Positions 1 to 6,774 of a stretch of 9,708 nt of DNA are shown piece after piece; the first letter of the stretch is position 1, and every line of letters starts with the position of its first letter. The stretch is from Selenomonadaceae bacterium (lineage in GTDB: Bacteria; Bacillota; Negativicutes; Selenomonadales; Selenomonadaceae), in NCBI GenBank assembly GCA_017453765.1, contig JAFTEG010000120.1, positions 1-9,708 of the forward strand, in the 5' to 3' direction. The notes under the pieces are model-generated. The model saw nothing but the letters and a program-made list of their open reading frames with translations. It was not told the DNA's origin and did not search any database. The position numbers were made by a program, and so were the translations under genes.

Positions 1-1206
1 GACACGCGAATTTCCGGCGAAATGTTGGAATCGGCGCTTATCACCGGCATTTGTTCTGCAGGCGGTCACGCAATTTCCGTAGGCGTCATTCCCACGCCCG
101 GCGTTGCGTACCTTGTCAAAAAAATTCACGCAGTCGCCGGTATCGTTATCAGCGCGTCGCACAATCCATTTTACGATAACGGGATAAAATTTTTCGGCGG
201 CAACGGCTACAAACTGCCTGACGCCGTAGAAGATGAAATTTCAGATATCGTTTACAAAATTGAATCTGACGACACTTTTGCAAGACCTACCGGCGCGAAA
301 ATCGGCGAATTGTCATACCGAAAAGATTTGCTTAATGACTACATTGACTTTGTTGTAAGCACGACGAGTGAAAAGTTTAACGGTATGCAAATTGTTTTGG
401 ACTGCGCGAACGGTGCCGCTTATGACGCCATGCCGAAAGTTTTAAAACGTCTCGGCGCGGACGTAATTTTAATGGGCGATAAACCCGACGGCATTAACAT
501 AAATGACGAATGCGGCTCAACTCATATTGAAAATTTGCGTCTTGAAGTTTTACGCCGCCGCGCAGATATCGGCATTGCTCATGACGGCGACGCGGACAGG
601 TGTCTTTGCATTGACGAAAAAGGCAACGTCATTGACGGCGATCACATTTTGATTATGTGTGCAAAGTTGATGATGGACGTTGGCGCGCTGGTGAAAAATA
701 CCGCTGTCACGACGGTTATGGCGAATATCGGCTTTCGGCAGGCGATTGGAAATTTAAACGGACGCTACGAAATTACGGCGGTAGGCGACAGGTACGTTTT
801 GGAAAATATGTTGCAACACGGCTACAATCTCGGCGGTGAACAGTCGGGGCATATAATTTTTACAGATTACTCAACTACCGGCGACGGGCTTATTACCGCG
901 TTGCAAGTTTTAACCGCAATGAAAAAATCCGGCAAGAGTGCATCTGAACTCAACGAAATGATGACGACTTATCCGCAGGTTTTAATTAACGTTCGCGTGA
1001 AGGATAAAAAAATTTCGCAGGAAGCTGATTCGGTTAAACGCGCAATTACTGAAGGCATTGAAGAATTGGGCGAAAGCGGCAGAATTTTGGTACGCGCGTC
1101 CGGCACGGAGCCGCTGGTTCGCGTTATGGCGGAAGGTCCCAATAAGGCGCAACTTGACAGAATTTGTAACAAAATCGCGTCGGAGATTGAAAAAGTTAAT
1201 GCATAA
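1..1206 (+). CDS. glmM: phosphoglucosamine mutase GlmM, 5'-truncated by the window edge
   Basis: Converts glucosamine-6-phosphate to glucosamine-1-phosphate, the step before UDP-GlcNAc in peptidoglycan and envelope synthesis; cytoplasmic. The frame is open from base 1 (DTRISGEMLES), which matches the family motif DTRxSG near residue 40-50, so roughly 45-50 N-terminal residues lie outside the window and the ATG at 22 is an internal Met. Seen in order: the phosphoserine loop SASHNP (catalytic Ser codon 157-159), the metal-binding loop DGDADR (583-600), the sugar-binding motif GGEQSGH (832-852), and the C-terminal phosphate-binding RASGTEPLVR (1093-1122). All catalytic motifs are intact and about 401 residues are present, as expected for a 445-450 residue enzyme. 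GEQSGH together with the SASHNP context favours GlmM over phosphomannomutase or phosphoglucomutase. Its stop overlaps the start of the following cbiK, implying coupled translation. Confidence 0.96.
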   Translation, partial: DTRISGEMLESALITGICSAGGHAISVGVIPTPGVAYLVKKIHAVAGIVISASHNPFYDNGIKFFGGNGYKLPDAVEDEISDIVYKIESDDTFARPTGAKIGELSYRKDLLNDYIDFVVSTTSEKFNGMQIVLDCANGAAYDAMPKVLKRLGADVILMGDKPDGININDECGSTHIENLRLEVLRRRADIGIAHDGDADRCLCIDEKGNVIDGDHILIMCAKLMMDVGALVKNTAVTTVMANIGFRQAIGNLNGRYEITAVGDRYVLENMLQHGYNLGGEQSGHIIFTDYSTTGDGLITALQVLTAMKKSGKSASELNEMMTTYPQVLINVRVKDKKISQEADSVKRAITEGIEELGESGRILVRASGTEPLVRVMAEGPNKAQLDRICNKIASEIEKVNA

Positions 1207-2002
1207 AGACAAAGCAATAGTTTTGGTAAGTTTCGGCACGGCGGACGAAAAAATTTTTTCACGTACCATTGACGAGCTGGCTAAGGAAATTTCGGTAGCG
1301 TTGCCGAATTTTGAATTGCGCCTTGCGTACACGTCGAACTTTATCATAAAAAAGTTATTTAAACGCGGCGTAAAGGTTTTGACTGTCGACGAACAAATTT
1401 CAAAACTGCGCGGCGAAGGTTACAGCGAAATAATTTTACTGCCGACGCATTTTACTGCCGGTGAAGAATTTGACAATAAAATTAAAATCTGCGCGGCTGA
1501 CGACGTAAAGGTTTTGACGCCGCTTTTTTCTTTGCAATGCGACACGGAATTTGATAAAAAAATTTTAGCCGCCGTGTTAAAATGTTTCCCCGTGCAGGAC
1601 GAAGATTTAATTTTAATCGGTCACGGCTCGCCGCACCGTCACAATCCCGTTTATGAAAATTTTCAGCGGCTCATTGATGAAAACTATAAAAATATTCATG
1701 TAGGCGTGATTGAGGAAAGTGACACGCCGAATTTTTATGACGTTTTGGCGCGGCTTAAATCGCGTCACGTTGAAAAAATTTTGCTGGCACCGTTGCTTTT
1801 TAACGGCGGCGTACATTTGGCAGAGGATATCGGCGGCGCTGATGAAAATTCGTGGAAGTCCCGCCTTAATGCCGCAGGTTACGACGTGAAAGTTTTTACT
1901 GACGGTCTCGGCGCATTTAAAATTTTTCGCGAATTGTATGTAGAGAAAGTTACTATCGATCTAACCACTATCGATCTATCGATCCAGCAACTATCGATCT
2001 AA
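1199..2002 (+). CDS. cbiK: sirohydrochlorin cobaltochelatase, CbiK family
   Basis: Predicted to insert Co2+ into sirohydrochlorin in the early-cobalt (anaerobic) cobalamin pathway; CbiK-like enzymes can also insert iron. From ATG 1199 the product is 267 residues, close to Salmonella CbiK (264). The open frame extends upstream inside glmM, but ATG 1199 is chosen because the family N-terminus (KAIVLVSFGT) starts there; GGAG at 1182-1185 is a rather distant ribosome site, and translation is probably coupled to glmM through the 8-nt overlap. Visible marks are the N-terminal SFGT (residues 11-14), PTHFTAGEEF, the metal-site His in GHGSPHRHNP (His142) and a second His in GGVHLAEDIGG (His206), matching the two catalytic histidines of Salmonella CbiK (about 145 and 207). 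No signal peptide is seen, so it is cytoplasmic. Oddity: the last 17 or so residues (VTIDLTTIDLSIQQLSI) are encoded by an ATCGAT-type repeat and look grafted on. No other cobalamin gene lies nearby. Confidence 0.9.
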   Translation: MHKDKAIVLVSFGTADEKIFSRTIDELAKEISVALPNFELRLAYTSNFIIKKLFKRGVKVLTVDEQISKLRGEGYSEIILLPTHFTAGEEFDNKIKICAADDVKVLTPLFSLQCDTEFDKKILAAVLKCFPVQDEDLILIGHGSPHRHNPVYENFQRLIDENYKNIHVGVIEESDTPNFYDVLARLKSRHVEKILLAPLLFNGGVHLAEDIGGADENSWKSRLNAAGYDVKVFTDGLGAFKIFRELYVEKVTIDLTTIDLSIQQLSI

Positions 2003-2004
2003 CA
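1952..2004 (+). repeat. ATCGAT-family short repeat array, copy 1, inside the 3' end of cbiK
   Basis: Three imperfect units built on ACTATCGATCTAACC (about 15 nt) start near 1952, 1967 and 1990; the middle one carries an extra ATCGATCC-like step. The array supplies the final codons and the TAA stop of cbiK. The stretch 1967-1987 is identical, as reverse complement, to 5322-5342 in the flgD/MATE spacer, so the two loci belong to one dispersed repeat family. Confidence 0.85.
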
Positions 2005-2049
2005 ACTAAAATTTAACCGTTTTAATGAAAATCACGATAGCATTGGGAG

Positions 2050-2056
2050 AAAGGAG
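2050..2056 (+). promoter_or_regulatory. Shine-Dalgarno site of fliK
   Basis: AAAGGAG stands 8 nt before the GTG at 2065, which decides the GTG start (no in-frame ATG fits as well). The 47-nt stretch between the cbiK stop and this site is AT-rich. I could not identify a convincing sigma-A or sigma-28 promoter in it, nor a terminator, so fliK may be read through from glmM-cbiK. Confidence 0.8.
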
Positions 2057-2064
2057 CGACAACT

Positions 2065-2634
2065 GTGGCAAATGCGAATACAAATTTATTATCAATCACG
2101 ACGGCGAATCGTCAAACCAATGTAAATGCAACGTCCCGCACCCAAAATTCCGTAACCTCGCGAAGTAACGATACAAAAAATTATTCAAGTTCAACGCGAA
2201 AAAGTAAAGGCGACTTCAGCTCCGAATTGGACAAGGCTAACGCGCAGGCGAATCAGCCCCAACAATCCGAAGAAGCGCAAGTGGCGGCGGAAAGTGCGGA
2301 ATCGACTTCTGTTGACGAACTCGCCCACGCATCTACTCATGGAATGAAAGAAGTTAAGCAGGACGCGCCTAAAAATTCTAATCAACCTTCAGCCGACGTT
2401 GAAAATGTTCAAGCCGTAACGCAAAACGTTGTGACAAATCTCGTCACGGAAATTATTCCTACCGACACTGCGCCGACAATTAATTCCGAAACTCCTCTTG
2501 AAATTCCGCAAGACAATATTCAAACCGTCGACACGGAAATTTCAGGTGAAAATATTCCTCAGCAGGTTACAATTCAACCTGCGTTTAATCCCGTTCAAAC
2601 GCCCGCCGAATCAGCGGCAATATCAGTGACGTAA
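2065..2634 (+). CDS. fliK: flagellar hook-length control protein FliK, N-terminal portion (frameshifted gene)
   Basis: This 189-residue frame starts at a GTG with a good AAAGGAG site. It is low-complexity, rich in Asn, Gln, Ser, Thr and Ala, without membrane segments or a Sec signal, as expected for the secreted N-terminal ruler part of FliK; the stretch FSSELDKA (about residues 51-58) resembles the segment often seen near FliK N-termini. It stops at 2632-2634, but the adjacent frame (-1) is open from 2589 and continues with the same composition into the FliK C-terminal domain ending at 4517. I therefore read 2065-4517 as a single fliK of about 817 codons broken by an apparent one-base deletion (or read error). 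On its own this piece lacks the domain that switches export specificity and could not act as FliK. It precedes flgD, the usual fliK partner in Bacillota. Confidence 0.75.
   Translation: MANANTNLLSITTANRQTNVNATSRTQNSVTSRSNDTKNYSSSTRKSKGDFSSELDKANAQANQPQQSEEAQVAAESAESTSVDELAHASTHGMKEVKQDAPKNSNQPSADVENVQAVTQNVVTNLVTEIIPTDTAPTINSETPLEIPQDNIQTVDTEISGENIPQQVTIQPAFNPVQTPAESAAISVT
2589..2634 (+). other. frameshift interval within fliK
   Basis: Between the TAA of the downstream frame (2586-2588) and the TAA of the upstream frame (2632-2634) both frames are open, so any shift must fall here, and it must be -1. Protein character switches naturally near 2610-2625 (NPVQTPAES in the upper frame, SGNISDVNLNDIPAQ in the lower). 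There is no X-XXY-YYZ slippery heptamer and no homopolymer longer than three bases, so neither programmed -1 slippage nor a homopolymer read error is the obvious cause. Confidence 0.7.
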
Positions 2635-2717
2635 ATCTAAATGACATTCCTGCGCAAATTGAAAATAATGTTGCAGACGCAGTTTTAGACGTTGCAGACA
2701 CTTTACCCGCGCAGGCA

Positions 2718-4517
2718 ATGTCAGCTGATATGGCTTTTTACTTCACGGCAAGCAATGAAAGCCTTTTGACCGCGAAAGAAATTCCCGCCGAAGTCGACAC
2801 GACAAATTTAATGTCGATTATGCCGCAAGCACGCGACACTAAGGCGCAGTCAATGTTAGACTTCTTAAGCGGCAAGACGTGGCAGAGCGCTGACACTGAA
2901 AAAGACGTACCGCAAAATTTAAATCTGCAAAATCTCTTCGCGCAGTCCGATCAAGCGTCAACCGTTCAGCCGGTACAAATTCAGCCGCAATATCAGCCGC
3001 GCGTACTTGACATTCAAGCCGCCGTACAGCCGACCTTGCAAGCTCAAGCCGTAACCTCAAACCAAGCAACGCTACAAATGCAAATTCCTACCGACTTGCA
3101 ACCTGTCACGACTGCTAACCAAGCGTCGATACAACCTCAATTACAAGCTGACTTGCAACCTTTAACTAAGAATCAAGCGCCGGTACAAATGCAAATTCCT
3201 ACTGACGTACAACCTGTTTTGACGACGAATCAAGCGACACTGCAAGTACAGCCGCAAAATAATTTTCAGCCGGTAATGTCGAATCAAGCACCGGTACAAA
3301 TGCAAATGCCTACCGACGTGCAACCTGTAGCTACGAATCAAGCGACTTTGCAGGTACAGCCGCAAACTGATTTTCAACCGGTAATGACGAATCAAGCGCC
3401 AGTACAAATGCAAATGCCTACCGACGTGCAACCTGTTTTGACGACGAATCAAGCGACTTTGCAGGTACAGCCGCAAAATAATTTTCAGCCGGTAATGCCG
3501 AATCAAGCGCCGGTACAAGTACAGCCGCAAAATAATTTTCAGCCTGTCATAACTGCGAATCAACCGACACTGCAGGTACAGCCGCAAAATAATTTTCAGC
3601 CGGTAATGTCGAATCAGCCGTTGCAGGTACAGCCGCAAGAAAATATTCAGCCGCTTGTGACGAATCAGCCGACACTGCAGTCGCAGGCGCAACCGCAATT
3701 TCAGCAACAACAATTCGGTGCCGAAATTCAGCCGCAAATAAATTCCCTGCAACCGCAACTTGATTCAAAGACAGTCAATCGGCAAGTGGTAGAAGATATG
3801 CTCGGCGTAAATTTGCAAGTTGACGACACGCGCCCTGCTACGGAGCCGTTAATGCCCTTGCAAAATTTCTCACGCCAATTCAATCAAAATCAGCAGTCCG
3901 CTCAAAACTTCCAACAAAACTTCGCGCCTATGACCGCGCAGGTTGAAACGAAAGTTGCAGAACAAATGCCGCAGGGAGTTGAAAATTTCGCAGGCAATAT
4001 CGCGGCATTGAACACGACGCAAAGTCAGCCTACCGCGCAGGTTCAAGCGCCGGAAGTAATGCAAGCGCCGCGCGAAGATTTCAACGTACCGACGCAGATT
4101 GTGGAGCAGGCGCGTATGATTCGTACCAACACCAACACCGAAATGGTTATTCAGCTTAAACCGGAACATCTCGGCGAATTGACATTGAGAGTATCGGTAA
4201 GCACGAACGGCGCGGTTACGGCAAGCTTTTACAGCGACAACGCGCAGGTTCGCGCGATTATCGAAAATTCCATTGTTCACCTTAGGCAAGAGCTTAACGA
4301 ACAAGGAATAAAGGTTGATAACGTCGAAGTTTACGCGGGGCTTAGTGAAGAAGGTTTGCTTAACGGGCAAGGTCAGCAGGCGTGGCAACAGAATCAACAG
4401 CAAAGAAATAATCGCGGCGCGGTTGATTATGACGCGGCGGCGGAAGAGGAAGTAGTAGAGGCGATTAATCCGAATGCAGATACACTTTCTGCGGACGGCG
4501 TCGACTACAAAGTTTAG
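2718..4517 (+). CDS. fliK: flagellar hook-length control protein FliK, repeat region and C-terminal domain (frameshifted gene)
   Basis: FliK is exported by the flagellar type III system, measures hook length and switches the export gate (FlhB) from hook to filament substrates. From the first ATG (2718) this part has 599 codons, but the frame is already open from 2589 and ATG 2718 has no Shine-Dalgarno site, so it is best read as the continuation of the piece starting at 2065. Residues 1-110 are low-complexity; residues 115-333 hold twelve imperfect Gln/Pro repeats of 17-19 residues; residues 334-465 are again Gln-rich. A typical Flg_hook C-terminal domain occupies about residues 470-545 (VIQLKPEHLGELTLRVSV ... 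IIENSIVHLRQELNEQGI ... VEVYAG), followed by a Gln-rich then acidic tail. The whole reading, about 817 residues, is much longer than E. coli FliK (about 375). Heptamer repeats begin 4 nt after its stop. Domain call is confident; whether the gene works depends on the frameshift. Confidence 0.87.
   Translation: MSADMAFYFTASNESLLTAKEIPAEVDTTNLMSIMPQARDTKAQSMLDFLSGKTWQSADTEKDVPQNLNLQNLFAQSDQASTVQPVQIQPQYQPRVLDIQAAVQPTLQAQAVTSNQATLQMQIPTDLQPVTTANQASIQPQLQADLQPLTKNQAPVQMQIPTDVQPVLTTNQATLQVQPQNNFQPVMSNQAPVQMQMPTDVQPVATNQATLQVQPQTDFQPVMTNQAPVQMQMPTDVQPVLTTNQATLQVQPQNNFQPVMPNQAPVQVQPQNNFQPVITANQPTLQVQPQNNFQPVMSNQPLQVQPQENIQPLVTNQPTLQSQAQPQFQQQQFGAEIQPQINSLQPQLDSKTVNRQVVEDMLGVNLQVDDTRPATEPLMPLQNFSRQFNQNQQSAQNFQQNFAPMTAQVETKVAEQMPQGVENFAGNIAALNTTQSQPTAQVQAPEVMQAPREDFNVPTQIVEQARMIRTNTNTEMVIQLKPEHLGELTLRVSVSTNGAVTASFYSDNAQVRAIIENSIVHLRQELNEQGIKVDNVEVYAGLSEEGLLNGQGQQAWQQNQQQRNNRGAVDYDAAAEEEVVEAINPNADTLSADGVDYKV
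3060..3716 (+). repeat. in-frame tandem repeats of 51-57 nt within fliK (12 units)
   Basis: Units start at 3060, 3117, 3171, 3228, 3282, 3336, 3390, 3447, 3501, 3558, 3612 and 3663, each beginning Asn-Gln. Two types alternate from unit 3 to unit 8: NQAPVQMQMPTDVQPVLTT (19 residues) and NQATLQVQPQNNFQPVMS (18 residues), giving a dimer of 108-111 nt. Unit 9 is a hybrid, beginning like the first type and continuing like the second. All spacings are multiples of three, so unit gain or loss keeps the frame. Confidence 0.93.
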
Positions 4518-4520
4518 GAA

Positions 4521-4590
4521 TTAGTAAATAGTAGTTAGTGAATAGTAAATAGTATTGATAATCTAACTATTCACTACTTACTACTCACTA
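4521..4590. repeat. TAGTRAR heptamer array with inverted halves, fliK-flgD spacer
   Basis: The left half has five 7-nt units on the + strand (TAGTAAA, TAGTAGT, TAGTGAA, TAGTAAA, TAGTATT from 4522). The right half has four on the - strand (4590 back to 4563: TAGTGAG, TAGTAAG, TAGTGAA, TAGTTAG). The halves can pair: TAGTGAATAGT at 4536-4546 is the exact reverse complement of 4566-4576, with a 19-nt loop, and weaker pairing continues outward. The array fills the spacer from just after the fliK stop to the flgD Shine-Dalgarno site. No T tract follows, so it is not a classical terminator. Confidence 0.88.
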
Positions 4591-4597
4591 AAAGGAG
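4591..4597 (+). promoter_or_regulatory. Shine-Dalgarno site that decides the flgD start
   Basis: AAAGGAG directly abuts an ATG at 4598, which is too close to be used. The in-frame ATG at 4607 sits 9 nt downstream, the normal spacing, so the product starts MASSLNT. The site follows immediately after the last heptamer repeat, so pairing in that array could expose or hide it. Confidence 0.8.
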
Positions 4598-4606
4598 ATG
4601 AAAAAA

Positions 4607-5224
4607 ATGGCAAGTTCACTCAACACGATAAACGTAAACGGCGTGACGTACGACGCGGCGGCTTATGAAGCGTCGAAAACAGAGGACACTAAGGTCAATA
4701 ACGACCTTGACAAAAACGCCTTCTTGAAATTGCTCATCACGCAGTTGGAAAATCAAGACCCTATGGATCCGCAGGACAACAGCGAATTTGTAGCGGAAAT
4801 GGCGCAGTTCTCGTCACTCGAACAAATGACGAATATGAATGAGTCGCTTACCAAAATCAACACGCTTGTTTCAAATATGGACACTTCCGTACTTGTCGGA
4901 CAACTTAGCGGCATGATAGGTAAAGGCGTCGAATGGACGAATACTGTTGAAAGTGCCGACGAAGAAGGCAAGCCCGTTGTCACGACAGAAAATTTGAGCG
5001 GCGTAATTACCGGCGTCACAATGGCGGACGGCGTCACGAAAATTATCGTGCAGTCCGGTTCACAAAAGCACACCGTTGAAATTGCAGACATTTCGCGCGT
5101 CTATGAACTTACTGAAGACACTGCGAATGATAATGCGAATGACTACGCGGAAGATTTAACGCCTGTCAACGCGACTAATCCGATGGACGCACTTCAAACC
5201 GAAATGATTACCGGTGAGGCGTAA
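4607..5224 (+). CDS. flgD: flagellar hook assembly (hook cap) protein FlgD
   Basis: FlgD is exported through the flagellar rod and forms the temporary cap under which FlgE subunits assemble the hook. From ATG 4607 it has 205 residues. The conserved FlgD N-terminal region is clear: LDKNAFLKLLITQLENQDP (residues 34-52) followed by FVAEMAQFSSLEQMTNM (61-77). Residues 98-170 (VGQLSGMIGKGVEW ... SGVITGV ... VEIADISRVYE) fit the Tudor-like beta domain; the Ig-like FlgD_ig insert found in proteobacterial FlgD seems absent, as in many Bacillota. The tail is acidic and Asn-rich. fliK-flgD adjacency is the usual arrangement, but here flgE and the small flagellar-operon proteins that usually follow are absent: a terminator comes 20 nt after the stop. 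An ATG at 4598 would add three residues but has no usable ribosome site. Confidence 0.95.
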   Translation: MASSLNTINVNGVTYDAAAYEASKTEDTKVNNDLDKNAFLKLLITQLENQDPMDPQDNSEFVAEMAQFSSLEQMTNMNESLTKINTLVSNMDTSVLVGQLSGMIGKGVEWTNTVESADEEGKPVVTTENLSGVITGVTMADGVTKIIVQSGSQKHTVEIADISRVYELTEDTANDNANDYAEDLTPVNATNPMDALQTEMITGEA

Positions 5225-5243
5225 AACCTTCGTCTAACGAAAT

Positions 5244-5278
5244 AAAAAAGACCCTTCCAAATTGCGGAAGGGTTTTTT
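5244..5278. terminator. rho-independent terminator, probably bidirectional
   Basis: Stem CCCTTCC (5252-5258) pairs with GGAAGGG (5266-5272) around a 7-nt loop; an A at 5251 and the T at 5273 extend it. Six T follow (5273-5278) and six A precede (5244-5249), so it can stop transcripts from flgD on the + strand and from the MATE gene on the - strand. Confidence 0.92.
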
Positions 5279-5290
5279 GTTGCAAATAAG

Positions 5291-5394
5291 GCTGGATCGA
5301 TAGTGGCTGGATCGATAGTGACTGGATCGATAGATCGATAGTTGCTAGATCGATAGAAAACCATCGATCCATCGATCCAACGATCCATCGATCC
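5291..5394. repeat. ATCGAT-family short repeat array, copy 2, flgD/MATE convergent spacer
   Basis: The left part (5291-5356) has about five units built on GGATCGATAGTGGCT (about 15 nt, some shortened). The right part (5363-5394) has four 8-nt units (ATCGATCC three times, AACGATCC once). The left GGATCGAT and right ATCGATCC are complementary, and GATCGATC is itself palindromic, so the array can fold in several ways. It ends 2 nt before the MATE stop codon on that gene's downstream side and lies in its 3' untranslated region. It shares 21 exact bases, inverted, with the cbiK tail. Confidence 0.9.
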
Positions 5395-5396
5395 AA

Positions 5397-6758
5397 TCAA
5401 GTTATTTCAAGCGCCTTCAAATTCTTCACGTAATGGCGATACGCCAAAATTAAAAATATCATTGTAACGAACCAGCTGACGCCGTAAACCGTCATCAATG
5501 CCGAGTAAGTAGGGATTTCTCTAAAGACCGTGAAAACCCAAGTGATTCGTATTCCGCAGACGCAGATTAAAGTTATTATCGCCGGTGCAAGCGATATGCC
5601 GTAGCCGCGCAGTGCTCCGGAAATAATTTCCATTACGACGCTGATAATTTCCGGCGCGATTATGTACCAAAGACGAATGACGCCGAGCCGCACGACTTCC
5701 GCATCTTCGTTAAAAAATCTTACCAAACTTTCGCCGAAGTACAAAATTGTCACCGATAAGATTAACATTAAAATCACGTTAATTTTAAGCGCCGTCCAAG
5801 TAGCCTGCTTGCAACGCGGCAAATTTCCCGCGCCGTAGTTTTGGCTTACGAAAGTTGTCGCCGCCTGTCCAAATCCCATTGTCAAGCAGAAAACATTTAT
5901 TTCTACCGTGAACGCCGCCGCTGACGCCGCCATTGCGTCCGGTCCCAGCGTATTTATCGCCGCCTGTATCAGCAAATTTGACAGCGAAAAAACCATGCCT
6001 TGAATGCCGGCGGGTAAACCGATTCGCACGATTTCTTTCAAGCAGGCTTTATCGATATTTTTTTTGTCCAGCCGTAACCTTACGAGTCCGACTGAATGTA
6101 ACAGCGCGTAAAACAAAATTCCTGCGCTTACGGCGTTTGATATCGTTGTAGCCCAAGCCACGCCGTTTATGCCCGCGTCAAGTTGCGTGACGAAAATTAA
6201 ATTCAGCGCAATGTTTAAAACGCTTGCCGCCGCCAATGCGATTAACGGCGTTTGTGTGTCGCCTTTACTGCGGAAAATCGCCGCTTCAAAATTGTAAATG
6301 CTTATGAACGGCAAACCCAGCGCGTAAATTCGCAGGTACGACTCCGCCATTGGTTCAACGTCTTCAGGCACTTGCAACATTTCAAAAACGGGATTGACCA
6401 AAATTTCTGCCGCCGCGCAGATTACCAATCCCATTGCTATTGACAAGAAAAAAGCCGTACGCACAGAGTCACGGACGTGCGTCAATTTTTTTGCGCCGAT
6501 AAACTGCGCGATTACTACGTTAGCGCCTAAGCTTAAGCCCATAAGCAGACTTACCAACAAGCCGACTAATGAGACGTTGTTGCCTACCGCCGCGATAGCA
6601 TTTTTGCCGACGAATTGACCGAGTACCGCAACGTCCGCCGTGTTGAAGAGTTGTTGCATGACGCCTGTTAGTGACAGCGGCAACGCGAACAAAATTATTT
6701 TGTCCCACAGCGAGCCGTTCAACATATCTATTTCGCGGCTGAAGTTTATTTTGAACAT
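5397..6758 (-). CDS. MATE-family efflux transporter
   Basis: Inner-membrane multidrug/toxin exporter of the MATE family (COG0534-like), expected to be driven by Na+ or H+; the substrate cannot be told from sequence. The 453 residues match the family's usual 440-460 and hydrophobicity suggests about 12 membrane segments. Seen: the N-terminal family start GSLWDKIILFALPLSLTGV (15-33) with QQLFNTADVAVLGQFVG (35-51), the second-half start IVRIGLPAGIQG (243-254), and the late-family LRGYG (383-387). ATG 6758 is only weakly supported by a GGA 10 nt upstream; Met12 is a possible alternative without a better site. It begins 16 nt after the comM stop on the same strand, so it is probably translated from the comM message. 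The shared terminator and the ATCGAT array follow its stop. Confidence 0.93.
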   Translation of the reverse strand: MFKINFSREIDMLNGSLWDKIILFALPLSLTGVMQQLFNTADVAVLGQFVGKNAIAAVGNNVSLVGLLVSLLMGLSLGANVVIAQFIGAKKLTHVRDSVRTAFFLSIAMGLVICAAAEILVNPVFEMLQVPEDVEPMAESYLRIYALGLPFISIYNFEAAIFRSKGDTQTPLIALAAASVLNIALNLIFVTQLDAGINGVAWATTISNAVSAGILFYALLHSVGLVRLRLDKKNIDKACLKEIVRIGLPAGIQGMVFSLSNLLIQAAINTLGPDAMAASAAAFTVEINVFCLTMGFGQAATTFVSQNYGAGNLPRCKQATWTALKINVILMLILSVTILYFGESLVRFFNEDAEVVRLGVIRLWYIIAPEIISVVMEIISGALRGYGISLAPAIITLICVCGIRITWVFTVFREIPTYSALMTVYGVSWFVTMIFLILAYRHYVKNLKALEIT

Positions 6759-6774
6759 TACATTAAATCCAAGT

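Noticed and set aside
1058..1198. Upstream extension of the cbiK frame inside glmM
   Set aside because: It lies wholly in glmM coding sequence, and the CbiK family N-terminus begins at ATG 1199.
2007..2040. Possible sigma-28 flagellar promoter (TAAA ... CGATAG) before fliK
   Set aside because: The spacing is about 24 nt instead of 14-16 and the -10 part matches poorly; CGATA may be a relic of the ATCGAT repeat.
2589..2634. Programmed -1 ribosomal frameshift site in fliK
   Set aside because: No X-XXY-YYZ heptamer exists in the overlap in the right frame, so I do not claim programmed slippage.
3162..3758. Long open frame on the - strand with Arg/Leu-rich repeats
   Set aside because: It is the antisense shadow of the fliK Gln/Pro repeats; no ribosome site and no homologous character.
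4521..4590. Rho-independent terminator between fliK and flgD
   Set aside because: The stem is AT-rich and no T tract follows on either strand, so it is unlikely to end transcription by itself.
5194..5400. Open frames on the - strand encoding MDRWIDGS-like repeats
   Set aside because: They are translations of the ATCGATCC array and the terminator; no Shine-Dalgarno site and no domain.
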